Below are positions 34,091 through 40,964 of a stretch of DNA of 64,000 bases, piece by piece. Origin of the DNA: Sphaerospermopsis sp. SIO1G1 (GTDB lineage Bacteria; Cyanobacteriota; Cyanobacteriia; Cyanobacteriales; Nostocaceae); NCBI GenBank assembly GCA_010672785.1, contig JAAHFX010000001.1:186001-250000 (forward strand), written 5' to 3'. Numbering within the stretch: the first letter of the stretch is position 1; the number at the start of each line of letters is the position of its first letter. Position numbers and translations under genes: made by a program. Under the pieces are notes generated by a model. It saw only the letters and a list, made by a program, of their open reading frames with translations, did no database searches and was not told where the DNA came from.

Positions 34091-35112
34091 ACATCCTAAC
34101 TATTCAAAAAGTAAATTGGCGATGTGTTGCTAGTTTAACAGAGAATGATTACACTCAAGTTGAAAGTCAATCCACTGGAATTAGTTTTTTAGATAAATTG
34201 GCCAAAATTTCAACTGACTTTTCTCAACAATCTGTGATGCGTTATGGATTAAAACTTACTTTTATTCCTGATCAAAAATATTTTATCAGTGGTGGTAATC
34301 AAATTATTAAACTTTGGCAAACAAAAACACTAGAAAATCTACAAGAAATATCTGTTACAGACATTTCTGATTTATGGTTTACCTCTGTTGCAACTAGTCC
34401 AGATGCTAAATTCATTGCTGCTTGCAAAGCATATAAAATATACATTTGGCGAGTAGGTTTATGGGAGAATCCAATTCATACATTTGGTAAAACTCTTTTT
34501 AGTAATATTTTTGATGTCTTCGGTTTTGATGCACTGGCTTTTAGTCCTAATAGTAAAACCTTAGCGGCTAATAATAATAAAGATATTAAATTATGGAATG
34601 TAGAAAGTGGCAAAGAAATTGCTAAATTATATGGTCATTCTGATAAAGTAACCTGTGTTGCTTTCAACCCAAAAAATGAACAAATCCTTGCTAGTTGTAG
34701 CTACGATAAAACCATCAAAATATGGTATACAGAGAGTCAAGAATGTTTAGGTACATTTTCAGCACATCGAGATTCTATCTATACTTTAACCTTTAGTCCA
34801 GATGGAGAACTATTAGCTAGTGGTAGCAATGACAATACTATTAAACTTTGGCGTTTGAATACTGGAGAAATAGCTCAAACTCTGCGAAAACACTCAGATG
34901 CAGTTACTTGTCTTGTCTTTAGCCCTGATGGTAAAACTTTAATAAGTGGAAGTAATGATGGCAAAATTGTGGAGTGGAAAATCACTGAAAATGAATCACA
35001 AGCTTTTTCTGAAGAACATCGTAGAGGTGTTACATCAATTGCAATTAGTCCAGATGGAAACACATTAATCAGTGGAGGAAGAGATCAGACTATTAAAGTT
35101 TGGAAAAGATAA
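34078..35112 (+). CDS. seven-bladed WD40 domain, C-terminal part of the split CHAT-WD40 gene
   Basis: Read in the frame that begins with AAT at 34078 after the A-run, the sequence is open to the stop at 35110-35112. A linker of about 40-50 residues (NDDVDILTIQKVNWRCV...) leads to seven WD-type blades ending in KLW, YIW, KLW, KIW, KLW, VEW and KVW, with FSPDGxxLxSGSxDxTIKLW repeats in the later ones. That makes a closed beta-propeller, a protein-interaction platform. The only near-start in this frame is TTG at 34198, without a Shine-Dalgarno and after 40 clearly coding codons. This argues for translation as a fusion with the CHAT part. In Nostocales, WD40 propellers on CHAT or NB-ARC proteins are common in signalling or conflict systems. 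Confidence 0.78.
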   Translation, partial: NDDVDILTIQKVNWRCVASLTENDYTQVESQSTGISFLDKLAKISTDFSQQSVMRYGLKLTFIPDQKYFISGGNQIIKLWQTKTLENLQEISVTDISDLWFTSVATSPDAKFIAACKAYKIYIWRVGLWENPIHTFGKTLFSNIFDVFGFDALAFSPNSKTLAANNNKDIKLWNVESGKEIAKLYGHSDKVTCVAFNPKNEQILASCSYDKTIKIWYTESQECLGTFSAHRDSIYTLTFSPDGELLASGSNDNTIKLWRLNTGEIAQTLRKHSDAVTCLVFSPDGKTLISGSNDGKIVEWKITENESQAFSEEHRRGVTSIAISPDGNTLISGGRDQTIKVWKR

Positions 35113-35200
35113 AAGTAGTAACATTATTCAACCTATAAATTTGGATTGTTATTCAATTTTTATTCTGTTTAACATAATTATGAAAATCATCTATTGTGAG

Positions 35201-35341
35201 TTAATTTAACCATTGATGACGTTCTTTCGTATAATCACCATAACCTACCTCTAACTGTTGTAAAAACCTTAACGTTCCTGCTACTCCTAAAGCATTAATG
35301 AGAGCTTGATATTCTTGTTGCTGAATTTCCGTCAGTTTCAT
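35201..35341 (-). CDS. 46-residue small protein, unrecognised, often cyanobacterial-looking
   Basis: Begins ATG at 35341 with a good purine-rich Shine-Dalgarno (GAGGAAGAAG) upstream on the minus strand. The 46 residues include TEIQQQEYQALINALGVAGT and end YTKERHQWLN. The segment looks like small cyanobacterial ORFs with a ...LGVxGTLRFLQQ... core that I recall as conserved hypotheticals, often near toxin-antitoxin genes. It may be a C-terminally shortened copy. It is convergent with the WD40 gene and divergent from the VapB-like antitoxin. Confidence 0.6.
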   Translation of the reverse strand: MKLTEIQQQEYQALINALGVAGTLRFLQQLEVGYGDYTKERHQWLN

Positions 35342-35424
35342 TATCTTCTTCCTCTATTTGCAAAATATTCATTAAAAATCTGTATAATATTAAAATCAAC
35401 TCTACCATAAATCAAAAAACAACA

Positions 35425-35649
35425 ATGAACACAGAAAAACTACTTTTAGAAAACTGGCGAGTTTTGCCACTAGATAAACAAATAGAGGTTCTAGAATTTG
35501 TTCAAAGTCTCAACGCAAAAACTGCCTCTAAACCCCGTAAACATATTAAAGGAATATGGGCAAACTTAAAATTTGAAATTACAGAACAAGAAATAACTGA
35601 AGCAAAACAGGAAATGTGGGGAAACTTCCCCAAAGATATTGATCTATGA
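35425..35649 (+). CDS. VapB-like antitoxin (DUF2281-type), 74 aa
   Basis: A short protein with LPLDKQIEVLEFVQSL near its start and a WANLKFEITEQEITEAKQEMW segment that reads as the toxin-binding C-terminal part. It fits the small DUF2281-like antitoxins that neutralise PIN-domain toxins. Its stop overlaps the start of the toxin gene by four bases (ATGA at 35646-35649), the usual translational coupling of such pairs. TATAAT at 35383-35388 with TTGCAA 19 bases upstream is a weak promoter candidate. These antitoxins usually repress their own operon. Confidence 0.75.
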   Translation: MNTEKLLLENWRVLPLDKQIEVLEFVQSLNAKTASKPRKHIKGIWANLKFEITEQEITEAKQEMWGNFPKDIDL

Positions 35650-36050
35650 GTGCAGTAGTTGCCGATACTCACGCAATTATTTGGTATTTAATAAACCCCG
35701 ACAAATTATCAACTGAAGCATTGATCGCTCTTGATGGTGCTATTAATAACGGTTATCCAATTTATATATCCGCAATTTCAATCGTGGAAATAGTTTATCT
35801 GACTGAGAAAAATAAAATTCCAGAAGCTGCTTTAGAACAACTTTTACAAACTCTGAATGATTCAAATCCAAGTTTAGTTGTTGCTTCATTAGATCAATCA
35901 GTAGCTCAATCTCTAGCAAAGATTCCACGTCTGACTGTTCCTGAAATGGGCGATCGCATTATTGCTGCTACAGCTTTACATCTTAGTTTACCTCTAGTCA
36001 CGAAAGATTACAAAATCCGAGCATTATCACTTATTCAAACAATTTGGTAA
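35646..36050 (+). CDS. PIN-domain ribonuclease toxin (VapC-like), 134 aa
   Basis: PIN toxins cleave RNA, often tRNA or rRNA, using a Mg2+ site of conserved acidic residues. Visible ones are Asp7 in VADTHAIIW, Glu48 in ISIVEIVYL, Asp102 in EMGDRIIAATAL and Asp in LVTKDYKI. Length is normal for the type II toxin family. It is translationally coupled to the antitoxin by a four-base overlap. The module sits in an island with a second toxin-antitoxin pair. A HIP1 octamer lies inside the gene at about 35951. Confidence 0.88.
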   Translation: MSAVVADTHAIIWYLINPDKLSTEALIALDGAINNGYPIYISAISIVEIVYLTEKNKIPEAALEQLLQTLNDSNPSLVVASLDQSVAQSLAKIPRLTVPEMGDRIIAATALHLSLPLVTKDYKIRALSLIQTIW

Positions 36051-36448
36051 ATATAGCAATCCTACCCCAAACGTGAGAAAATACTGAGTCAAAATCCTTA
36101 TTATATAGGCATTTTAGGCTTATTGAACTCTCACATACCATTTAGGATTTCTATATATAAAAAAGGTATAATTAAGCAACATCATCAGACAAAAATTTAG
36201 GAATTTGATTGTAAACTTCTGAATTTTCAGAAAATGCCTGTCGTAAATCATATTTTGCTAGCAGTTAACGGACAGAAAACTTTAAATATGTGTAGTCCTA
36301 AAACCCACAGTTATCGTAGGGAGTTTAGCTTGATTAATAGGTAAAACTAGAATTAATTACAGCCAGAAATCATTGTTTTCTTCTGTCCAAATAACAAAAT
36401 TCGCCATTGATTATTAATCCGAATACTATGATTATTTTGCTAGTTCTT
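36051..36448. other. 398-base region with palindromic element and possible gene remnant
   Basis: A MITE-like element spans 36058-36149 with AATCCTA outer ends and GTGAGA/TCTCAC inner arms. On the minus strand at about 36177-36262 a 27-codon frame reads LAKYDLRQAFSENSEVYNQI and on to a stop; it looks like the C-terminus of a lost gene because its upstream frame is closed. Nothing else is recognisable. Confidence 0.4.
36058..36149. repeat. MITE-like element with imperfect 22-bp ends
   Basis: Left arm 36058-36079 and right arm 36128-36149 pair imperfectly: the outer seven (AATCCTA/TTAGGATT) and inner six (GTGAGA/TCTCAC) positions match, the middle does not. Confidence 0.5.
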
Positions 36449-36952
36449 TTATCCAAGATTGACAACAATATCCTGCAAAGGCAACATTAAAGTTAAAGAT
36501 TCTATTGGAGAAGGTTTAAATCTATATTTTAAATAAAATTGTTTAGCTGCTTCATCTTTAGCATGAACTAAAATACATCGTATTCCTACAATTTTCGATG
36601 CTTGTAAAACCCGAAAAATTGCATCTCTTAATAAACCAGAACCTATCCCTTTCCCCTCCCATTTTTCATCAACAGCTAACCTACCAATCAGCATACAAGG
36701 TACTGGATCTGGTGCGTTTTGCTTTACTTTCCTAATAGCTATTGAACGATATACACCAGAACTTGCCAAACAGTAATAACCAACTACCTTATTTTCACAA
36801 GTTGCTACATAAGTCCTAGCAGTATCCCCCTCGTTTTTAAAAGCTTTTTCTCTTAACCAATTATTTAAAATTTCTGACTTTGAATTAAATTCTGATGTAT
36901 CATGATTATCATTAATTGGTTGAGGAGCTTCTATAATTTTTTCCGCTGTCAT
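36449..36952 (-). CDS. GNAT acetyltransferase, TacT-like toxin, 167 aa
   Basis: GNAT toxins of this type acetylate the amino group of charged tRNAs and block translation. The acetyl-CoA-binding motif is visible in LAVDEKWEGKGIGSGLLRDAI (the R/Q-x-x-G-x-G/A loop is EGKGIG), preceded by PVPCMLIGRLAV. The C-terminal HAKDEAAKQFYLKYRFKPSP is also typical. ATG at 36952 is preferred; it lies two bases after the antitoxin stop. A TTG at 36964 would overlap the antitoxin. Together with the upstream DUF1778 protein this is a TacA-TacT operon. Confidence 0.87.
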   Translation of the reverse strand: MTAEKIIEAPQPINDNHDTSEFNSKSEILNNWLREKAFKNEGDTARTYVATCENKVVGYYCLASSGVYRSIAIRKVKQNAPDPVPCMLIGRLAVDEKWEGKGIGSGLLRDAIFRVLQASKIVGIRCILVHAKDEAAKQFYLKYRFKPSPIESLTLMLPLQDIVVNLG

Positions 36953-36954
36953 TT

Positions 36955-37245
36955 TTAATCCCAAGGTGATTTAGCAGCTAAAAAATTGCGTAGTTCTTCA
37001 TCTACTTGAGGTGGTGCATCTAAAATATCCAAAAATTCTTGATATTTATCTTCATCTAAACCGAAAAAAGTTCGATCATGAATTATTTTCTCTGCTTCTC
37101 GACAAGCGACATCTAGCATGAAATCAGAACGAGTTTTACCAAGAATTGAAGCAGCATAATCAATTAAATTACGCTGTTTTTCTTGAACTCTAATATTAAT
37201 CACTTGATTACGTCCAGGGTTATTTTTGTCAAAGGAAGCTACCAT
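36955..37245 (-). CDS. DUF1778 ribbon-helix-helix antitoxin (TacA-like), 96 aa
   Basis: DUF1778 antitoxins pair a ribbon-helix-helix DNA-binding N-terminus with a C-terminal tail that inhibits the GNAT toxin. Here VINIRVQEKQRNLIDYAASI and LGKTRSDFMLDVACREAEKI give the RHH fold, and FFGLDEDKYQEFLDIL plus the rest of the tail match toxin-binding segments. The start ATG at 37245 has a good GAGGAAAC Shine-Dalgarno. A clean sigma-70-type promoter with a palindromic spacer lies just upstream (37282-37310), suiting autorepression. Confidence 0.88.
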   Translation of the reverse strand: MVASFDKNNPGRNQVINIRVQEKQRNLIDYAASILGKTRSDFMLDVACREAEKIIHDRTFFGLDEDKYQEFLDILDAPPQVDEELRNFLAAKSPWD

Positions 37246-37281
37246 TTTAGTTTCCTCTATTTTAATTACTTAATTAGTCTT

Positions 37282-37310
37282 ACTATAGATAATTGTGTAC
37301 ACAATGTCAA
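37282..37310 (-). promoter_or_regulatory. promoter and palindromic operator of the TacAT-like operon
   Basis: On the minus strand TTGACA (37305-37310) and TATAGT (37282-37287) are separated by exactly 17 bases. The spacer and the edge of the -35 box hold a perfect 14-bp palindrome, ATTGTGTACACAAT (37292-37305). Expected start of transcription is about 37275, some 30 bases before the antitoxin ATG. The layout fits an antitoxin dimer blocking RNA polymerase. Confidence 0.72.
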
Positions 37311-37380
37311 TACATGAATGCTAGGAAACTGATTAATTGCGATCGCTTATTTGTAAAATTTTGGAATAGATAACTTTAAC

Positions 37381-37815
37381 ATGAATGAAATCAACTCTGA
37401 GTTAACTGAAACTATCACAATCACATTACAACCCCAAGACAATGGAAAATATATGTGTCAATTATCATCTTCTTTTCCAGATTCACCTAGAGAAAATATC
37501 CAATGCTACGGGCAAAATAAAGAACACGCTATTGCGATCGCTTTAGAACAATTAGCAGATGAGTATCGTCAAATAGCAGAATCACAACAAAATATGGATT
37601 GGTTAACAGTAGAACATTCAGAAACAGGTGAGCCAATTAAAAAACATTATCATGTCACCTTACACTATGAACGTCTCGCTGAGGAAGAATCAAAGTTTGA
37701 AGCAATTCACAATACAATTATGGGAAATACAGTAGTGGAAAATGGTAAAATTACAGTGATTGAGATTGATCCAGAAATGCCAATTGATCCATTAACTAAA
37801 TCTTGGGATCTATAG
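37381..37815 (+). CDS. hypothetical protein, 144 aa
   Basis: I do not recognise the family. The protein is acidic and soluble with no signal peptide or membrane segment. The N-terminal half (ITITLQPQDNGKYMCQLSSS and on) reads like a small beta-rich domain. The middle HAIAIALEQLADEYRQIAE is a helix. The C-terminal part holds KHYHVTLHYERLAEEESKF and NGKITVIEIDPEMPIDPLTK. A HIP1 octamer lies inside the gene. It starts 33 bases before the halogenase gene and is probably cotranscribed with it, but nothing links the functions. Confidence 0.7.
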   Translation: MNEINSELTETITITLQPQDNGKYMCQLSSSFPDSPRENIQCYGQNKEHAIAIALEQLADEYRQIAESQQNMDWLTVEHSETGEPIKKHYHVTLHYERLAEEESKFEAIHNTIMGNTVVENGKITVIEIDPEMPIDPLTKSWDL

Positions 37816-37848
37816 ATAAATCCTCAAAGTTTCTAGCAAACTGAAAAC

Positions 37849-39351
37849 ATGAATTATCCAATCAAAAAAGTCGTCATTCTGGGTAAAAGTAGTGCTGGTT
37901 TACTTTCCGCCGTCACTTTAAAACACTTCTTTCCTCAACTACAAATTCTACTTTTATATAGTCATAAATATGCACCCATAGGAGTTGGTGAATCTACAAC
38001 AGCTTGGTTTCCCCAATTTCTTCATGAATATCTGAATATTTCTCATCAAGAATTTTATCAAGCAATTTGGCCAGTTTGGAAATTAGGGATCAAGTTTGAA
38101 TGGGGTGTACCAGAAATTTCTCATTTTAACTACACCTTTGATCAGCCATTTAGATATGATTCTCAAGATTTGAGTAAAACTCCTGGTTTTTATTGTATGT
38201 ATGATATGCAGCAAGCCAGTAGATATTCAATTCTGATGGATAAGTTACACGCACCTCTGTTAGATAATGGCCAAGGTAATATCAAAATCCTTACCGATGG
38301 TTTTGGATATCATATAGATATTGATAAGTTAATTAATTATCTCTCTCAAAAAGCAATATCTATGGGTGTGCAAATCCAACAAATGGAAGTTTTAGATGCT
38401 GAATTAGATCAAGTTGGAAATATCAAACTTCTTCATTGTGAACAGGATGTAAAAGTTGCGGCGAATTTATTTATAGATTGTTCTGGGTTTAAATCTCAAC
38501 TTTTAAATGGTGTTTGTCAAACAAAATTTATTCCCTATAATCATCGTCTTTTTTGCGATTCTGCCATAGTTGGTAGTTGTCAACGACAAACAAATCCTAT
38601 TCATCCATTTACAACAGCTACAACCATGAAATCTGGCTGGCGTTGGCGGATTGATTTAAAAGATAAAATCAGTTTTGGTTATGTATATTCTTCTAGTTTT
38701 TGTAGTCAAGATACAGCAATTCAAGAATATTTACAACTTACACCTAATACCACAGATAACTTGAGAAAAATCTCTTTCAAATCAGGCAGATATCAAAAAT
38801 TTTGGGTAAATAATGTCATCGCTATTGGTAATGCTTCTGGTTTTGTAGAACCCTTGGAATCTACAGGACAACATATGATTTTAGAAACTCTTTGGCGAGT
38901 AGTTCTAGCTTTACAAGATAGTGAGCTTTCTCCTAGTGGAAAATTGATTGATGCTACCAATGATTATATTGGTGATTTATGGGATGAAATTTGTGATTTT
39001 CTAACTTTACATTTTAAATTTAATCGCCAATTAAATACTCCATTTTGGCAACATTGTCACAATGAAACTGATTTAGGTAATTTACAAAATCTGGTTGATT
39101 TATATCAAGATAGTGGAGTTTGTCGAGCTATTTCTCATTTAATTCCTAAATCCAGTATCTTTGAAATTGATGGTTATTTAACACTATTATGCGGACAAAA
39201 GTTGCCAGTTAAAAGTTTGCAACCATTGTTAGAAAACAATAAATTAGAATGGATGAATTACCGTCAAAGTATTCAAAAGAGTGTACTGACATCTCTAAAT
39301 CCTCACCAAGCATTTCAAATATTAGAAAAATTTTGGTCTTCCATACCATAA
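37849..39351 (+). CDS. flavin-dependent (tryptophan-type) halogenase family protein, 500 aa
   Basis: The N-terminus has a FAD-binding segment VVILGKSSAGLLSAV and IGVGESTTAWF, characteristic of the tryptophan halogenase family (PF04820 type). The active-site Lys that reacts with hypohalous acid aligns with Lys78 in WPVWKLGIKFEWG. The EPLESTG segment that carries the active-site Glu is at residues 334-340. Two motifs are off-consensus: the GxGxxG turn reads GKSSAG (Ser14 for the middle Gly), and WxWxIP reads WRWRID (Asp for Pro at 269). The enzyme would need reduced FAD from a separate reductase, not encoded here. No NRPS/PKS genes are in the window, so the substrate is unknown. An FAD-dependent monooxygenase without halogenation is the alternative. 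Confidence 0.85.
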   Translation: MNYPIKKVVILGKSSAGLLSAVTLKHFFPQLQILLLYSHKYAPIGVGESTTAWFPQFLHEYLNISHQEFYQAIWPVWKLGIKFEWGVPEISHFNYTFDQPFRYDSQDLSKTPGFYCMYDMQQASRYSILMDKLHAPLLDNGQGNIKILTDGFGYHIDIDKLINYLSQKAISMGVQIQQMEVLDAELDQVGNIKLLHCEQDVKVAANLFIDCSGFKSQLLNGVCQTKFIPYNHRLFCDSAIVGSCQRQTNPIHPFTTATTMKSGWRWRIDLKDKISFGYVYSSSFCSQDTAIQEYLQLTPNTTDNLRKISFKSGRYQKFWVNNVIAIGNASGFVEPLESTGQHMILETLWRVVLALQDSELSPSGKLIDATNDYIGDLWDEICDFLTLHFKFNRQLNTPFWQHCHNETDLGNLQNLVDLYQDSGVCRAISHLIPKSSIFEIDGYLTLLCGQKLPVKSLQPLLENNKLEWMNYRQSIQKSVLTSLNPHQAFQILEKFWSSIP

Positions 39352-40001
39352 ATAAGTGTTATTGACGATGAAGTTTAGATGAAGATAGATAATACAGTAA
39401 ATTTACTGTCAATGTTCAACAGAGTTAATTTTTGGTTAACAGAAATTATCCTGGGATCACCAAATTAAGATAATAATTGCTATCAAATAACCATTTAGCA
39501 ACGGTTTGGGGATATAATTAAAACTTAAACGAATCTTAAATGAAACTTAATTTCAGTAGTTTCCCGTACATAAATATCTGTAGTATATTGGGGGAGGATA
39601 ATTAAATCTCAATAGTATTAAGTTATTAAATTGGATTAATTGACTATCAATATTGATTTAGACATTATGTTTTTGGTTCAAGGTGTTTATAACCAAGCTC
39701 AAGATTGAACCTTGAGAGCGAGTAAATATGACAAGAAGTAAAATTTTGTTAGAAAATATAGACTCTAGTTCTCAAGAATACTAACTTTGTTTGGTTAGTC
39801 TACAAAAATAAATAGGTGGAATTTGGCTGTTATGTAAAAGTATCAGTCCAATTTTTACTTGTCTATAAATTGTTTTCCAGGTTACAAATTTTTTTGTCCA
39901 CAATTAATTATTTTTAGAAGTTACTAGTTACCAATCAGTAAATTATAGTAGTAACTTCTGGGAAATTGACATTTTAGTGAAGATAAACAGTTGAGATAAA
40001 A
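39352..40001. other. 650-base intergenic region
   Basis: No gene seen apart from a 17-codon ATG frame at 39728-39781 with no clear support. TTCAAGGT/ACCTTGA words pair weakly around 39678-39715. A perfect 11-bp inverted repeat stands at 39916-39959. The gap is unusually long, suggesting a long leader for the gene at 40002. Confidence 0.45.
39916..39959. promoter_or_regulatory. 11-bp perfect inverted repeat upstream of the 40002 gene
   Basis: AGAAGTTACTA (39916-39926) and TAGTAACTTCT (39949-39959) are exact complements separated by 22 bases and end 42 bases before the start codon. It could be an operator or an mRNA stem. Confidence 0.5.
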
Positions 40002-40742
40002 ATGAGTAAAACAGTAGTTCTGCAAAATTTAGGTTTAGCGATCGCAACTAATAACTATAGTCCCAAATTGCTATCCTACGACTTCTTAAAATATAGTGAT
40101 ATTGTTCCTGGTGATTGGGAATTGGCTAAACAACCAGTCATGAGTGATCAAATATCTCAGATTGCCTTTCGTAACAGTGTTACTCTAACAGCACAACCAA
40201 ATCTGATCAGTTTTGTAGAAGTGATTAGTGCTAAAGAACTGACAGACGTACAAGCACCACTAGTTGCTCACAATTATGTGAAATCCTTACCCAATGCTGA
40301 GTATCAAGCAGTAGGTATTGATATTAGAGGGTACATCACAGCTACCGATATGGGAGCAGACACTTCCGCACAAGATTATCTCAGAAGCTTACTAGCTCCT
40401 GCACCTTGGCAACAAGTGGGTACAGAACCTGTTAAAGCATCAGTACAGTTAGCTTTCACCTTAGAAAATAAAACTCTGAGCTTAAACATTAACGAAGGTA
40501 CACTGTACGTCAGTGAAGAAGAAACAGTTCCCATTGTGTTGTTTAATGGTAACTTTAGTTATCAAGCTCAAGGTAATACCAAAGAAGAAAGATTAGAGTC
40601 TATCCACCAGTTATTAGATAATTGGCAAGGTGATTTAGACACATATCAAGAAATCATTAATACCAAGTTTTTGACATCTGAAGTTGTACTTCAAGATGCA
40701 CCACAAACACCGGATAATGAAGTTCTAGTTTCTCAAGCATAG
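40002..40742 (+). CDS. unrecognised protein, 246 aa
   Basis: No family recognised. No signal peptide or transmembrane segment. The sequence has alternating hydrophobic patterns suggesting a beta-rich fold, for example NSVTLTAQPNLISFVEVISA and ASVQLAFTLENKTLSLNINE, and a C-terminal helical part (KEERLESIHQLLDNWQGDL) ending in a short acidic tail. The ATG follows GATAAAA without a strong Shine-Dalgarno. The gene has a 650-base upstream region with an inverted repeat and a terminator directly after it, so it is probably a single regulated unit. It precedes the giant surface-protein gene; whether it serves that protein (chaperone, folding partner) is speculation. Confidence 0.75.
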   Translation: MSKTVVLQNLGLAIATNNYSPKLLSYDFLKYSDIVPGDWELAKQPVMSDQISQIAFRNSVTLTAQPNLISFVEVISAKELTDVQAPLVAHNYVKSLPNAEYQAVGIDIRGYITATDMGADTSAQDYLRSLLAPAPWQQVGTEPVKASVQLAFTLENKTLSLNINEGTLYVSEEETVPIVLFNGNFSYQAQGNTKEERLESIHQLLDNWQGDLDTYQEIINTKFLTSEVVLQDAPQTPDNEVLVSQA

Positions 40743-40754
40743 GATAAAATTTTC

Positions 40755-40798
40755 TGGCTGTTTCCTCATTATTTTTTGGGAGCAGCCATTTACTTTTT
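40755..40798 (+). terminator. rho-independent terminator after the 40002 gene
   Basis: An 11-pair stem (40755-40765 with 40778-40788, two G-T pairs, core TGGCTG/CAGCCA) closes a 12-base loop and is followed by TTTACTTTTTT. It separates the gene from the giant gene at 40965. Confidence 0.78.
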
Positions 40799-40964
40799 TG
40801 ATCTAGATTTTGCTTTCTTATTTTATTTCCATTTTAAACAGCCCGTAGTTTAGAAAAATAGCTTTTATCCGTCAACAATTTGCGATCAAAATGTATCATT
40901 TGGATCTCGCTTTAGAACAAAATTCATAACTCATTTCTGCAACAAATCATCAGGTATCATCATC

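Noticed and set aside
34198..35112. WD40 protein as an independent gene starting at TTG 34198
   Set aside because: Coding sequence clearly continues upstream of this TTG in the same frame to the A-run, and there is no Shine-Dalgarno; better read as the second half of a CHAT-WD40 gene.
39728..39781. 17-codon ATG ORF in the long leader of the 40002 gene
   Set aside because: Too short, no strong ribosome site and no recognisable peptide; it could be a leader peptide but nothing supports that.
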